From positions 16,077 to 80,076 of the forward strand of contig DASTVV010000132.1 in NCBI GenBank assembly GCA_035758925.1: DNA of 64,000 nt, read 5' to 3'. Positions 38,590 to 47,547 of the stretch are shown one piece after another. This DNA comes from DASPMP01 sp035758925. Lineage in GTDB: Bacteria; Gemmatimonadota; Gemmatimonadetes; Gemmatimonadales; Gemmatimonadaceae. A program made the position numbers and the translations under genes. The notes under the pieces were generated by a model. It was not told where the DNA came from. It did not search any database and saw only the letters and a list, made by a program, of their open reading frames with translations. The stretch's first letter is position 1. Each line of letters begins with the position of its first letter.

Positions 38590-41264
38590 GCGTGGACCAT
38601 GCTCCCGGTGTCCGGAGAGTATTCCGCTTTCCATGGCGGTCGCGTCGTCAGGTGGCCGACGACGTGGATGACGAGCTGCGCCTTCATCTCGAGCTCGTCG
38701 CCGACGATCTCCGCACGGCGGGCTGGCCGGATTCCGAGGCCCGGGCGGAAGCCGAGCGTCGGTTTGGCGATCTGGAATACACCCGCAACTACTGCCGCGC
38801 GGAGGACGCGCGGCGCGAGCAGGAGAAACGTCGCATGACATTCTTCGATGAGCTCAGGCAGGATCTTCGCTATGCGATGCGGTCGCTCCGCAGCTCCCCG
38901 GCCTTCACGGCGACGGCGCTGCTCACATTGGCGCTCGGCATCGGGGCGAATACGGCGATCTTCAGCGTCGTCCGTGGCGTGCTGCTCGACGCCCTGCCCT
39001 TTCCGCAATCCGACCGGCTCGTCCGGGTATGGCAGGCCAATCACGCGCGCGGCAGCGAACAGGCGCCAGCGTCGGAGCCAGACTTCTTCGATTGGCAGCG
39101 CGAGAGCCGGCGCGCAGCGTCGATGGGCGCCTACTTCTTCGCCAACGGGATGACGGGGGTGGATCTCACCGGCTCCGGAAGTCCGGAACGGCTGTCTGCC
39201 GCGCTGGTGACGGACGGTTTCTTTCAAACGCTCCGCACGGTGCCGCTGCTCGGACGAACGCTGATCGCGGACAACCATGTTCCCGGCCGCGATCGCGTCG
39301 CTGTCATCAGTCACGGACTGTGGATGCGTCGGTTCGGCGGAAATCCCGCCATCATCGGCAGCACCATCACCCTGAATGGAGATCCCTTCCTCGTCGCAGG
39401 GGTGATGCCGCAGGGCTTCGTGTACCCGTCGGACCAGGCGCTCGACGTCTGGATTCCGCTGTCGTACTTCGGCCCGGAGTCGATCGGTCGAAGCCGCGGC
39501 GCGCGCTTTCTCAGCGTCGTGGCGCGACTCAATCCGGGCGTGACCGAGTCTCAGTTCCATGGCGAGCTCGCCGCGATCTCCACGCGTCTTGCCGCGCAAT
39601 ATCCCGACGACGATCTCGGCTGGGACGACGTTTCGATGTTGGGCATCCGGGAATCCATCGTCGGCGAAGTGCGGCAGCCGCTGGTGGTGCTGATGGTCGC
39701 CGTCGCGATGCTGCTCCTCATCGCGTGCGTGAACATCGCGAGCCTCCTGTTGGCGCGAGCCACCGGACGCCAGCGCGAGCTGGCGCTGCGCGCGGCGCTT
39801 GGCGCGGGCCGCGGGCGCATTGCCCGCCAATTGCTGACCGAAAGCGTGACGCTCTCGCTGATTGGTGGCGCGATCGGCGTCGGGCTCGGACTCGTCGCGG
39901 TGCGCGCGCTGGCCGCCGCCGGGACCAGCGAGCTTCCGCGATCCAACGACATCCGCATCGATGGCCTCGTACTGGCATTCACCTTCGGCGTCTCGCTGTT
40001 CTCCGGACTGCTCTTCGGCATCCTGCCGACGATTCGCGCATCGTCCGCGAAGCTCGAGCAGACACTGCGCGCTGGTGCGCGCGGGTCCATCGGTGGAGCC
40101 GGCCAGCGCGCTCGCAGCGCGCTCGTCGTCGTCGAAGTCGCGCTGGCGGTCATCCTGGTCGTTGGTGCCGGTCTGGCGACCAAGAGTTTTGCGAGACTGT
40201 TGGCGGTCAACTCAGGGTTCCAGCCGTCACACGCGCTCGTGGCAACCATGACCGTGCCTCCGCGGTACAGTGCGTCCGAGGCTCGCGCGAACTACTTCTA
40301 CGCCGTCCTCGACGCCATTCGGGGCATTCGCGGGGTCGAGGCAGCCGGTTCGATTCGCGATCTGCCCCTCCGCGCGAACGGCGAATCCGTCTCGTTCGGC
40401 GTGCCAGGGCGAACGTTCGCGCCAGGCCAGGAGCCCTCATCGCGCTACCATCACATCACCACGGACTACTTCAAGGCGATGGGCATCCCATTGCGAGCCG
40501 GCCGAAGCTTCGCTTTGACCGATCGCGCGAACACGCCGCCCGTGATTGTGGTGAATGAGGAATTTGCCCGCCGCATCTGGCCAGGTGAGAATGCGATCGG
40601 AAAGACGGTGACCTTCGGAGACACACCGCTCACGGTCATCGGCGTCGTCGGAAACGTCAGACAGCGCGGACTGGCCGAGCCGATCGAGCCGGCGATGTAC
40701 ATCCATGTGCTGCAGAATGCCCGCGTGCGCATGAGCATCGTGGTGCGCACGGCCGGCGATCCGTTGGCGTACGCGGGCGCGGTGCGGCAGGCCATCTGGT
40801 CCGTGGACGCGAATCAGACCATCACGAACGTCGCGACGCTCGAATCCGTGCTGGGCGACGCGGTCGTGCGACCGCGGCTGCTCGCCTGGCTGCTGGCGCT
40901 CTTTGGCGCCATCGGCCTGGCGCTTGGTGCGCTCGGGATCTTCGGCGTCCTGGCATACGCGGTGACGCAACGGCGCCAGGAGATCGGCGTGCGCGTTGCG
41001 CTCGGCGCGTCCCCGCGCTCAGTGCTCTCGCTGATCGTCGGCCGGGGTATGGCGCTCGCCGGCATCGGCGTCGTGCTGGGCCTCATCGGCGCGCTGCTCC
41101 TGACGCGATCGATGCAGACGGTGCTGTACGACATCCAGCCGTCGGATCCGCTGACGTTCGGCGAAGTGGTCGTGGCGCTGCTCGGCGCGTCGCTGCTGGC
41201 CAGCTGGCTCCCGGCGCGGCGGGCGCTGGCGATCGACCCCGTGACTGCGCTGCGCTACGACTAG
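38586..41264 (+). CDS. ADOP-family permease behind padR
   Basis: GTG 38586 overlaps the padR stop. The 892-residue protein has the cytoplasmic N-terminal domain (about 1-80, VADDVDDELRLHLELVADDLRTAGW), GIGANTAIFSVV in the first helix, LIACVNIASLLLARATGRQRELALRAALGA, and the repeated second half ending in DPVTALRYD. No ATPase is next to it. The stop codon is shared in the palindrome CTAG with the stop of the converging ABC-F gene. Confidence 0.9.
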   Translation: MSVDHAPGVRRVFRFPWRSRRQVADDVDDELRLHLELVADDLRTAGWPDSEARAEAERRFGDLEYTRNYCRAEDARREQEKRRMTFFDELRQDLRYAMRSLRSSPAFTATALLTLALGIGANTAIFSVVRGVLLDALPFPQSDRLVRVWQANHARGSEQAPASEPDFFDWQRESRRAASMGAYFFANGMTGVDLTGSGSPERLSAALVTDGFFQTLRTVPLLGRTLIADNHVPGRDRVAVISHGLWMRRFGGNPAIIGSTITLNGDPFLVAGVMPQGFVYPSDQALDVWIPLSYFGPESIGRSRGARFLSVVARLNPGVTESQFHGELAAISTRLAAQYPDDDLGWDDVSMLGIRESIVGEVRQPLVVLMVAVAMLLLIACVNIASLLLARATGRQRELALRAALGAGRGRIARQLLTESVTLSLIGGAIGVGLGLVAVRALAAAGTSELPRSNDIRIDGLVLAFTFGVSLFSGLLFGILPTIRASSAKLEQTLRAGARGSIGGAGQRARSALVVVEVALAVILVVGAGLATKSFARLLAVNSGFQPSHALVATMTVPPRYSASEARANYFYAVLDAIRGIRGVEAAGSIRDLPLRANGESVSFGVPGRTFAPGQEPSSRYHHITTDYFKAMGIPLRAGRSFALTDRANTPPVIVVNEEFARRIWPGENAIGKTVTFGDTPLTVIGVVGNVRQRGLAEPIEPAMYIHVLQNARVRMSIVVRTAGDPLAYAGAVRQAIWSVDANQTITNVATLESVLGDAVVRPRLLAWLLALFGAIGLALGALGIFGVLAYAVTQRRQEIGVRVALGASPRSVLSLIVGRGMALAGIGVVLGLIGALLLTRSMQTVLYDIQPSDPLTFGEVVVALLGASLLASWLPARRALAIDPVTALRYD

Positions 41265-43216
41265 GGACCCGAGGCGGTCGATTCGACCGCCTCGCCCATC
41301 GCGGTCCATCGCGCGATGGCCGTGTCGAGCGCGCGCTTGAGGTCCTCGAGCTCGTCACCGAAGCGCTTCGCATCCGCGATGCCGTTTGCCCTGGTGTAGA
41401 GCTCCGGGTCCTCGAGCGCTTTCGTCAGTGTCGCGATTCTCGCTTCGAGCGTCGCGATCTCCGCTTCCAGCTCGTCGAGCTCGCGCTTGGTGCCGCGCAC
41501 CTTGCGGCGCGTGTCCCGCTCCGACGGCGATTCGTCCGCCCGGCGCGGCGCCACCTTCTGCCGCTCGTGCACGCGACGGAGCGCCGCCTCTTCGGCTGCG
41601 CGAACGCTCGCAGCGTGCGCGCGCTCGGCCGTCACCTGTTCCCACTCGCTGAACCCGCCACCGAACTCCGTTATGTGCCTTTCATGGAGGATCCATAGCT
41701 TGCTGGTGAGAGCACGCAGCAGCTCGCGGTCGTGGCTCACCAGCACCACGGTGCCGTCATAGCGTTCGATCGCATCCTCCAATGCTTCGATGGACTCGAC
41801 GTCCAGATGATTCGTTGGTTCGTCCAGAACGAGCAGATTGGCGCGCGAGAGCATCAGCATCGCCAGCGCGACGCGGGCGCGTTCGCCTCCCGACAGTGTG
41901 TCGGCCCGCCGCTGAGCGTCGTCCCCCGAGAACCCGAACCGACCCAGGTGTCCCTGCACGAGGCGACGCTCCCAGGTGGGCCTGAGGTCCGCGATCACGT
42001 CGTAGAGCGTTCGGTCCATCGGCACCTGAGACAGGTCCTGACGATAGAATCCCGCCGCGATAGACGCGCCGGTCTTCAGCTCACCTGCGGCAATGGGGTG
42101 CTCGCCAAACAGCGCCTTGAGCAGCGTGGACTTGCCCGCGCCATTCGGACCGATGAAGCCGAGCACGTCGCCGCGCATCACGCTCCCGGTGAACTTCTCG
42201 ACGAGCATGCGACGCTCGACGGCAACGCTCACCTTCTCCGCGGACACCACGCGGTCGCCGCCCCGCTCGGCCACGTCGAACCGCACCGACATCGTGTCCT
42301 CGTCGGTCACCGGCGCGCTGAGGCGAGGCATGCGCTCCAGCCGCTTTCTGCGGCCCTTGGCCTGCCGGCTGTTCTGTCCCGCGATGTTCCGCGCGATGTA
42401 ATCGCTTTCACTGGCGATCTTTTTCTGCTGCTGCTCGAACCGGCGTTGCACCGTGAGGCGCCGCTCGGTGCGTTGCGTCACAAAGGACTGATAGCCGCCG
42501 ACGTAGCTCGTCGTGGTGTTGCCCTCGAAGTGCAGAACGTGGTCGACCGTCGCGGCGAGAAAGGCGCGATCATGGCTGACGATGAGGACGGTGGTATCGA
42601 TCTCCTTCAAGTAGTCCTCGAGCCAGCGCGTCGTCTCGAGATCCAGGTGGTTGGTCGGCTCGTCGAGCAACAGGATGTCCGCCGTGCTCACCAGCTGTCG
42701 GATCAGCCCAAGACGCCCCCGCTCACCGCCACTCAACGTGCCGACGTGCGTCTCCCTCGCCCGCTCCGGATCAAAACCGAGCCCGTGGAGTACAGAATCG
42801 ATCCGCGACGTGACCGCGTAGCCACCCTCATGCTCGAAGCGCTCGAGATCACTGGCATAACGATTCATCGCCTCGGGAGAGGCGTCCGTTGCGAGTGCAG
42901 CGGCCTGCTCGGCGAGCGAGCGCTCGAGCGCGAGGAGCTCACCGAGCTCTCCCGCGGCCGCCTCCCATACGGAGGTCGCGTCGCCGAAATCCCGGTGCTG
43001 GTCCAGCATGGACACGCGGAGGCCGGGTTGTCTGGCGATCGTGCCGCGCGTCGGTTGCTGCGCGCCGGTCAGCAGGCGAAAGAGCGTCGTCTTTCCGGTT
43101 CCGTTCCGGCCAACGACGCCCCAACGGTCGCGCGCCGCCACCGTCAACGTTACGCCCGAGAAGAGCGTAGTCGAACCATAGTCCACACCGACGTTCGAGA
43201 GCGAAAGCTGGGTCAT
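41261..43216 (-). CDS. ABC-F family ATPase
   Basis: A soluble protein of 651 residues with two ABC domains. Walker A of the first is GRNGTGKTT (about 36-44), of the second GPNGAGKST (about 352-360); signatures are LSGGERGRLGL and LSGGERARVAL, and both Walker B motifs end in LLDEPTNHLD or VLDEPTNHLD. The linker in between is basic, and the C-terminus forms a coiled coil (GTKRELDELEAEIATLEARI), as in Uup/YheS-like proteins. Members act on the ribosome or on DNA and are not transporters. Resistance function cannot be concluded. Confidence 0.92.
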   Translation of the reverse strand: MTQLSLSNVGVDYGSTTLFSGVTLTVAARDRWGVVGRNGTGKTTLFRLLTGAQQPTRGTIARQPGLRVSMLDQHRDFGDATSVWEAAAGELGELLALERSLAEQAAALATDASPEAMNRYASDLERFEHEGGYAVTSRIDSVLHGLGFDPERARETHVGTLSGGERGRLGLIRQLVSTADILLLDEPTNHLDLETTRWLEDYLKEIDTTVLIVSHDRAFLAATVDHVLHFEGNTTTSYVGGYQSFVTQRTERRLTVQRRFEQQQKKIASESDYIARNIAGQNSRQAKGRRKRLERMPRLSAPVTDEDTMSVRFDVAERGGDRVVSAEKVSVAVERRMLVEKFTGSVMRGDVLGFIGPNGAGKSTLLKALFGEHPIAAGELKTGASIAAGFYRQDLSQVPMDRTLYDVIADLRPTWERRLVQGHLGRFGFSGDDAQRRADTLSGGERARVALAMLMLSRANLLVLDEPTNHLDVESIEALEDAIERYDGTVVLVSHDRELLRALTSKLWILHERHITEFGGGFSEWEQVTAERAHAASVRAAEEAALRRVHERQKVAPRRADESPSERDTRRKVRGTKRELDELEAEIATLEARIATLTKALEDPELYTRANGIADAKRFGDELEDLKRALDTAIARWTAMGEAVESTASGP

Positions 43217-43330
43217 GAGCCAAAGGATGGGCTCGTGAATCTATCCTGGGAATCGCCGCGGAAGTCGCGCGAGCGCCAAGTCGGTCGGCGGACGCAACCG
43301 TGAAAAGCTCGATTCAACGGAGGTATCCAA

Positions 43331-43810
43331 ATGCCCGCGACGTTGCGGCGTGAAATGACTACCAGTGGTATCCATCGCGCGGTCGCCGCGGCCGCGCGAA
43401 GGCTTCCACCGATTGCGCACGAGGGTTTGCGGCTCGTCGTCAAGCACAGCGGTGGAGTCACCCTGCTGCGACTCGACGAAATCGAGTGCCTGGAAGCTGA
43501 CGGCAACGTTGTCGTCGTTCACACGTGCGGCGGTGACGCGCACCGCTTGCGCGAACCGCTCGGCCGGATGCTCGAGCGCCTCGGCGGACACGGCTTCATC
43601 CGCATCCACCGGGGCATCATCGTACGCGCCGGTGCGATCGCCGCGATCGAAAAGGGAAGCTACCGCAAGGCGGTCGTCATCCTCAGGTCGGGAGTGAAGC
43701 GCGAGATCGGGCGTGCCGAGTTCCACAAGTTGCGCTCGCTCTGGCAACCGGGCGTGCTCGACCTGCAGGAACTGAGCGGCAACCTGCATCTGGTACCGAT
43801 GGCGCCCTGA
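43331..43810 (+). CDS. stand-alone LytTR DNA-binding protein
   Basis: The 159-residue protein carries a LytTR domain from about residue 35 to 135: VKHSGGVTLLRLDEIECLEADGNVVVVHT, RMLERLGGHGFIRIHRGIIVRAGAIAAIEKG. The receiver domain found in LytR/AlgR response regulators is absent, so it is not a classical two-component regulator. GGAGGT (43318-43323) before the ATG is a strong ribosome binding site. No histidine kinase is near. Confidence 0.85.
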   Translation: MPATLRREMTTSGIHRAVAAAARRLPPIAHEGLRLVVKHSGGVTLLRLDEIECLEADGNVVVVHTCGGDAHRLREPLGRMLERLGGHGFIRIHRGIIVRAGAIAAIEKGSYRKAVVILRSGVKREIGRAEFHKLRSLWQPGVLDLQELSGNLHLVPMAP

Positions 43811-43839
43811 CGGGCGCCCACGGCAACGACTCTACGTCG

Positions 43840-44439
43840 CTAAACGCCGCACAACCGCCGCACGCGCTGGATGCGTTTGGTCGGCGGGCCAAGCTGTTCG
43901 AGGTTCTCCATCGCTCGTACGGTACTCGTGACCGCGCGTGCCGGCCTCCCGCCTCCACTGTTGGAGGCAAAGGCCTGGTCTACTGCGTAGTCGAAGTTGA
44001 TTGTCGTTGCCCGTTCGGCATCGACTGCCGCTCGACGCACACTATCGAATTGCGCGGGCGACATTCCCGGCACGCCACGGAACCGCACAAGTCCGCGGCG
44101 ATCGCTGAAGCGCACCAGATGGCCGGCCGAGTCGAACGTGAGGGTTACGCTGGTTCGCGCCGAGTCGAACGAGGGAAAGTAGGCCGTTGTCGTCGTGGCA
44201 CCGGAGCCACCTGTCCGGAACAACCGACATTCACCCGCCGAGTCCACCGGCTGTACGTCCGGAGTGAAGGCGCGAACGGCGGCGTCGTCGGTCTGGGTCA
44301 CGATCGGCTCGCTCACCATGCGAACCCTGATCGCCGGTGTATCGGCTCGCGCCATCCTTGGCGTGTTTGGTTGCGCGGCCGGCGTCGAGCGGCAACCAGC
44401 GCCTGCGAGCACGCAGAAAAGGATCGGTGCCGCTTTCAT
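43840..44439 (-). CDS. lipoprotein of unknown function
   Basis: MKAAPILFCVLAGAGC is a lipoprotein signal with Cys16. The mature part contains beta-type repeats (TTTTAYFPSFDSARTSVTLTFDSAGHLVRFSDRRG) resembling the preceding context of periplasmic recognition domains, but no family is recognised. The start overlaps the stop of the next gene upstream as ATGA. Confidence 0.65.
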   Translation of the reverse strand: MKAAPILFCVLAGAGCRSTPAAQPNTPRMARADTPAIRVRMVSEPIVTQTDDAAVRAFTPDVQPVDSAGECRLFRTGGSGATTTTAYFPSFDSARTSVTLTFDSAGHLVRFSDRRGLVRFRGVPGMSPAQFDSVRRAAVDAERATTINFDYAVDQAFASNSGGGRPARAVTSTVRAMENLEQLGPPTKRIQRVRRLCGV

Positions 44440-45341
44440 TGGTTCCTGGGATCAGTGACGTCCAGGCGCACCGTCCGACAGTTGGCGTCCGTCGGCGAGC
44501 TGACGACTGTCAACGACAACAGCCGCATGGCCCCCGTGGAATCCTTGCGAGTCCAGGTCAGCCCGGAGATTGGAGGCGCCGTGATCGCTGGTGCCCAGCC
44601 GGAGTCCTGAAGCTGCTTGCCGTAGTGACCGAGGATGTCCTGCGGGCTCATCGATGTGTTGAGCTCGGTCATCGTACCCGATGTGCCGCCCCGCTGCGAA
44701 CAACTCCGATTCTGGCCATATGCCTCGGCGCCTTCGGGGTTGAACAGCGTCGGATAGGGCGAACGCGGCATCTCGCGGGGGCGCGCGGGAGGCGAACACG
44801 GGCTGGATGCGAGCGTCGCCATCAGGCGAAAGACGACGGTCGAGGAGGTTGCCTGTCGGCGCGATATCCACGCGACGAGATACTGGCTGTCGCGGCACAG
44901 CGAGGCGGCACGCCGGCTGCCGCTGGCGTTGCTCGACGCCAACGCTGGACGGAACCCTCCTCCCATGTATTCCATCCTGGGCGGCGACGACCATCCGCGC
45001 CGCTTCAGATCGCTCTCGAACTCCAGCAACAGCGTGTCCGATGACGACGGCACGTTCACCACGCCGACAACCACGCTGCCGGCAAACGCCGATCCGACGA
45101 TGCGCGCTCCTGCCGGCACGGGTACGCGGGCGCTCACCCACTCGGGCAGCTCGCCGACGAGGATCTGGGGCTCGCTGCTCGTTCCGTACCCTCCTCCGGA
45201 AGTCGCAAGCGCGACGGCCAGCTCCACGGGAATGCTAGCTGGCTGCTTGAGTGGCTCGCGTTCCTGGGCGGCCACTTTGCCGGCGGTTATGGCCAGCCCA
45301 ATCAGCGCGGGTCGAGCCCACGCCCGACACCATCTTGCCAT
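44436..45341 (-). CDS. secreted protein of unknown function, coupled to the lipoprotein
   Basis: From ATG 45341 the product has 301 residues, with a signal peptide ending in KVAAQ. It contains an N-terminal part with VPVPAGARIVGSAFAGSVVVGVVNVPSSSDTLLLEFESDLKRRGW and a C-terminal part with MSPQDILGHYGKQLQDSGW, two similar units of the type seen in periplasmic proteins that compare a position-dependent quantity; I cannot name them. Both parts contain the pattern hhxxYxxxLxxxGW, hinting at a duplication. The frame is open to 45443, but the shorter start gives the signal peptide. Confidence 0.6.
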   Translation of the reverse strand: MARWCRAWARPALIGLAITAGKVAAQEREPLKQPASIPVELAVALATSGGGYGTSSEPQILVGELPEWVSARVPVPAGARIVGSAFAGSVVVGVVNVPSSSDTLLLEFESDLKRRGWSSPPRMEYMGGGFRPALASSNASGSRRAASLCRDSQYLVAWISRRQATSSTVVFRLMATLASSPCSPPARPREMPRSPYPTLFNPEGAEAYGQNRSCSQRGGTSGTMTELNTSMSPQDILGHYGKQLQDSGWAPAITAPPISGLTWTRKDSTGAMRLLSLTVVSSPTDANCRTVRLDVTDPRNQ

Positions 45342-45358
45342 GAGAGCTCCTGGAAAAC

Positions 45359-45377
45359 CGCACCGAATGGCGGTGCG
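45359..45377. other. GC-rich 7-bp hairpin in a divergent intergenic gap
   Basis: CGCACCG (45359-45365) and CGGTGCG (45371-45377) around a 5-nt loop, 18 bp before the start of the secreted-protein gene on the minus strand. It could be an operator or a leader hairpin. The rest of the 116-bp gap shows no clear promoter. Confidence 0.3.
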
Positions 45378-45457
45378 CCTCGCCGTGAGCTTCCTCGCAG
45401 GACGGCGTTTCGAGCACAAAGTTGCCAGCGACGTGGGCTCCATTGCAAGTTCCGCCG

Positions 45458-46426
45458 ATGCATGATGCCGCGATTCTCCTGAGCGCGTCCGACGTCGAGC
45501 GGTACCTGGACCATCGCGAACTGCTCACGCAGCTGCACGCGGCGATGTGCGCGTACGCCACTTCGAACATCGAGGGACGCCGCACGCACAGCCCGATTCC
45601 GAGCGCCAGCCCGCATTCGGTGATGATCGTGTTTCCGGGCCTCGTGCCGGGCATACCGGCGTACACCGTGAAGGTCAACGCAAAGTTGCCGGCATCGACG
45701 CCTGCCGTGCGTGGCCTGATCGCGCTTCACGATCTGGAGTCGGGCCGTCTGCTCGCCGTGATGGACTCGATCAAGATCACCGAGGTCCGAACCGCCCTCA
45801 CCGGAGCGCTGGCGACGCATGCGCTCGCAAAGCGACGGGTCGCAAGAGTGGCTGTCATCGGGGCCGGTGTTCAGGGACGTGCGCAGTTGCGCGCCCTTCG
45901 CCTGGTGCGCGATATCGATTCCGCGACCGTGTTCGACCTGCGGCGCGAGCGCGCCGACGCGTTCGCGGAGACAATGGGGGAAGAGCTTCAGAACGAGATC
46001 ACGGTCGAGGCGAGCGTGGAGCGCGCCGTCGCCGACGCAGATGTGGTGATCGTCGCGACGTGGGCCACCACGCCGATCCTCTCCAGCCGCATGATCGCGC
46101 CAGGAACGCACATCACCTCCGTCGGCGCGGACGAGCCGGGCAAGGCCGAGCTCACCGCGGACCTCATTTCGCGATCCTACTTCGTCTGCGATGACGAGGA
46201 GCTGGCGCTCGAGATGGGCGCACTCGCTGGCGTGGGGCTCGGGCGCGAGGCCATCGGCGCCACGCTTGGCGAAGTCCTGTCAGGGGCGAAGCGTGGGCGC
46301 ATGAGCGACGATCAGGTAACGCTCTTCGGCAGCGTCGGGTTACCCTGTCAGGATCTGCCCGCGGCGTGGATGGTGTACCAGAAAGCGCGTCAGGCAGAGA
46401 GCGCGACGTTCGACTTCCATACCTAG
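45458..46426 (+). CDS. ornithine cyclodeaminase/mu-crystallin family protein
   Basis: The 322-residue protein has the typical blocks ILLSASDVERYLDHRELLTQLHAAMCAY, GLIALHDLESGRLLAVMDSIKITEVRTALTGALATHAL and, in the Rossmann part, VAVIGAGVQGRAQLRALR. Such enzymes include ornithine cyclodeaminase, alanine dehydrogenase and ketimine reductases; the exact reaction cannot be told. ATG 45458 is preferred over TTG 45422. It converges with a threonine dehydratase homologue, so both touch amino acid breakdown. Confidence 0.85.
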   Translation: MHDAAILLSASDVERYLDHRELLTQLHAAMCAYATSNIEGRRTHSPIPSASPHSVMIVFPGLVPGIPAYTVKVNAKLPASTPAVRGLIALHDLESGRLLAVMDSIKITEVRTALTGALATHALAKRRVARVAVIGAGVQGRAQLRALRLVRDIDSATVFDLRRERADAFAETMGEELQNEITVEASVERAVADADVVIVATWATTPILSSRMIAPGTHITSVGADEPGKAELTADLISRSYFVCDDEELALEMGALAGVGLGREAIGATLGEVLSGAKRGRMSDDQVTLFGSVGLPCQDLPAAWMVYQKARQAESATFDFHT

Positions 46427-46427
46427 A

Positions 46428-46529
46428 GACGGGTTGACGGGTTGACGGGTTGACGGGTTGACACGTTGAACGGTTGTCGGGTTTCAGTCCGGCTGACAAC
46501 TCGAGAACCCGACAACCCGACAACCCGAC
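46428..46529. repeat. 8-bp tandem repeats with inverted counterpart, between converging genes
   Basis: GACGGGTT is repeated four times from 46428, then continues in changed copies (GACACGTT, GAACGGTT, GTCGGGTT) up to about 46483. From 46506 to 46529 the complement AACCCGAC occurs three times. The two arrays can form a hairpin of about 24 bp. The repeat starts 1 bp behind the stop of the ornithine cyclodeaminase homologue and ends 13 bp before the stop of the dehydratase gene. Confidence 0.85.
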
Positions 46530-46542
46530 AAGCATTTCTTGT

Positions 46543-47502
46543 TCAGTTCCACCGCAGCCCGCGCAGCTGGTCGAGATTCACGTTGCCGCCCGATAACACT
46601 ACCGCGACCCGTGAGCCAGCCGGCAGCTTGACGAGGCCGTGCAGCAGCGCAGCCACGGGTGCGGCCGCGGCGCCTTCCACGACGAGCTTGCAGCGCTCCA
46701 TCACCCAGAGCATCGCCTCGAAGATGTCCTTGTCGGGCAGCGCGACGATCTCGTCCACGAACCGCTGCACCACCGAGAACGTGATCTCGCCCACACGTCG
46801 AACGCGCAGCCCATCGATGACGGTCTTGCAGTCGATCGTCTGAAGCGCGCCGGCGCGCACGCTGTCGCGCATCGCGGGCCCGTCGGACGATTCGACGCCG
46901 ATCACCTTCGCTTGAGGATTGTGACTCTTGACGGCCATCGATACGCCCGAGATCAGGCCGCCGCCTCCGATCGGAACGACCACGGCGTCGACGTCGGCCC
47001 AGTCCTGGACGATCTCCAGGCCGAGCGTGCCCTGGCCCGCGATGAGCTGCTCGTCGTCGAACGGGTGCACGTACGTGAGTCCCTCGGTGCGAACCAGCTC
47101 CTTCGCCTTTTCGTTGGCCTCGTCCCAGATGGTGCCGTGCAGGACGACCTCCGCACCATAGCCCTTGGTGGCCGCGATCTTCGCGGGCGTGGCATTGGCC
47201 GCCATGCAGACCACCGCGCGGATGCCGTGAATCTTCGCTGCCAGCGCAACGCCCTGCGCATGGTTGCCTGCTGACGAGCACACCACGCCGTGCCGTTTCT
47301 GCTCGTCCGGCATCAGCGCGAACTTGTTGAGCGGTCCCCGGATCTTGTACGAGCCAACCCTCTGGAAGAGCTCCGCCTTGAGACGCACATCGAAGCCGGT
47401 GCGCTCACTGAGCTGCCGCGACGTCAGCAGCGGGGTGTGCTTGATATGCGGCGCGATACGCGCGCGGACTTCCTCGAAGTCCCGTTTGGTGAGCGTGAAC
47501 AT
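46543..47502 (-). CDS. threonine/serine dehydratase (PLP fold type II)
   Basis: The 319-residue enzyme shows GSYKIRG with the PLP lysine (Lys53), SAGNHAQGVA for the substrate carboxylate, and the phosphate-binding IGGGGLISG. The C-terminal regulatory ACT domain of biosynthetic IlvA is missing, so it resembles the catabolic threonine dehydratase or serine racemase branch. It converts threonine or serine to 2-oxobutyrate or pyruvate and ammonia. Confidence 0.88.
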   Translation of the reverse strand: MFTLTKRDFEEVRARIAPHIKHTPLLTSRQLSERTGFDVRLKAELFQRVGSYKIRGPLNKFALMPDEQKRHGVVCSSAGNHAQGVALAAKIHGIRAVVCMAANATPAKIAATKGYGAEVVLHGTIWDEANEKAKELVRTEGLTYVHPFDDEQLIAGQGTLGLEIVQDWADVDAVVVPIGGGGLISGVSMAVKSHNPQAKVIGVESSDGPAMRDSVRAGALQTIDCKTVIDGLRVRRVGEITFSVVQRFVDEIVALPDKDIFEAMLWVMERCKLVVEGAAAAPVAALLHGLVKLPAGSRVAVVLSGGNVNLDQLRGLRWN

Positions 47503-47547
47503 GGGAGGAAGCTACCGCCCTGACGCGGAGTCTGCGCCGGACGGCGG

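Noticed and set aside
41732..43303. 523-residue plus-strand frame opposite the ABC-F gene
   Set aside because: The minus strand has both ABC domains with all motifs; the plus-strand product is Arg/His/Gln-rich without structure.
46428..46529. CRISPR array
   Set aside because: The unit is only 8 bp and there are no spacers or cas genes; it is a simple tandem and inverted repeat.
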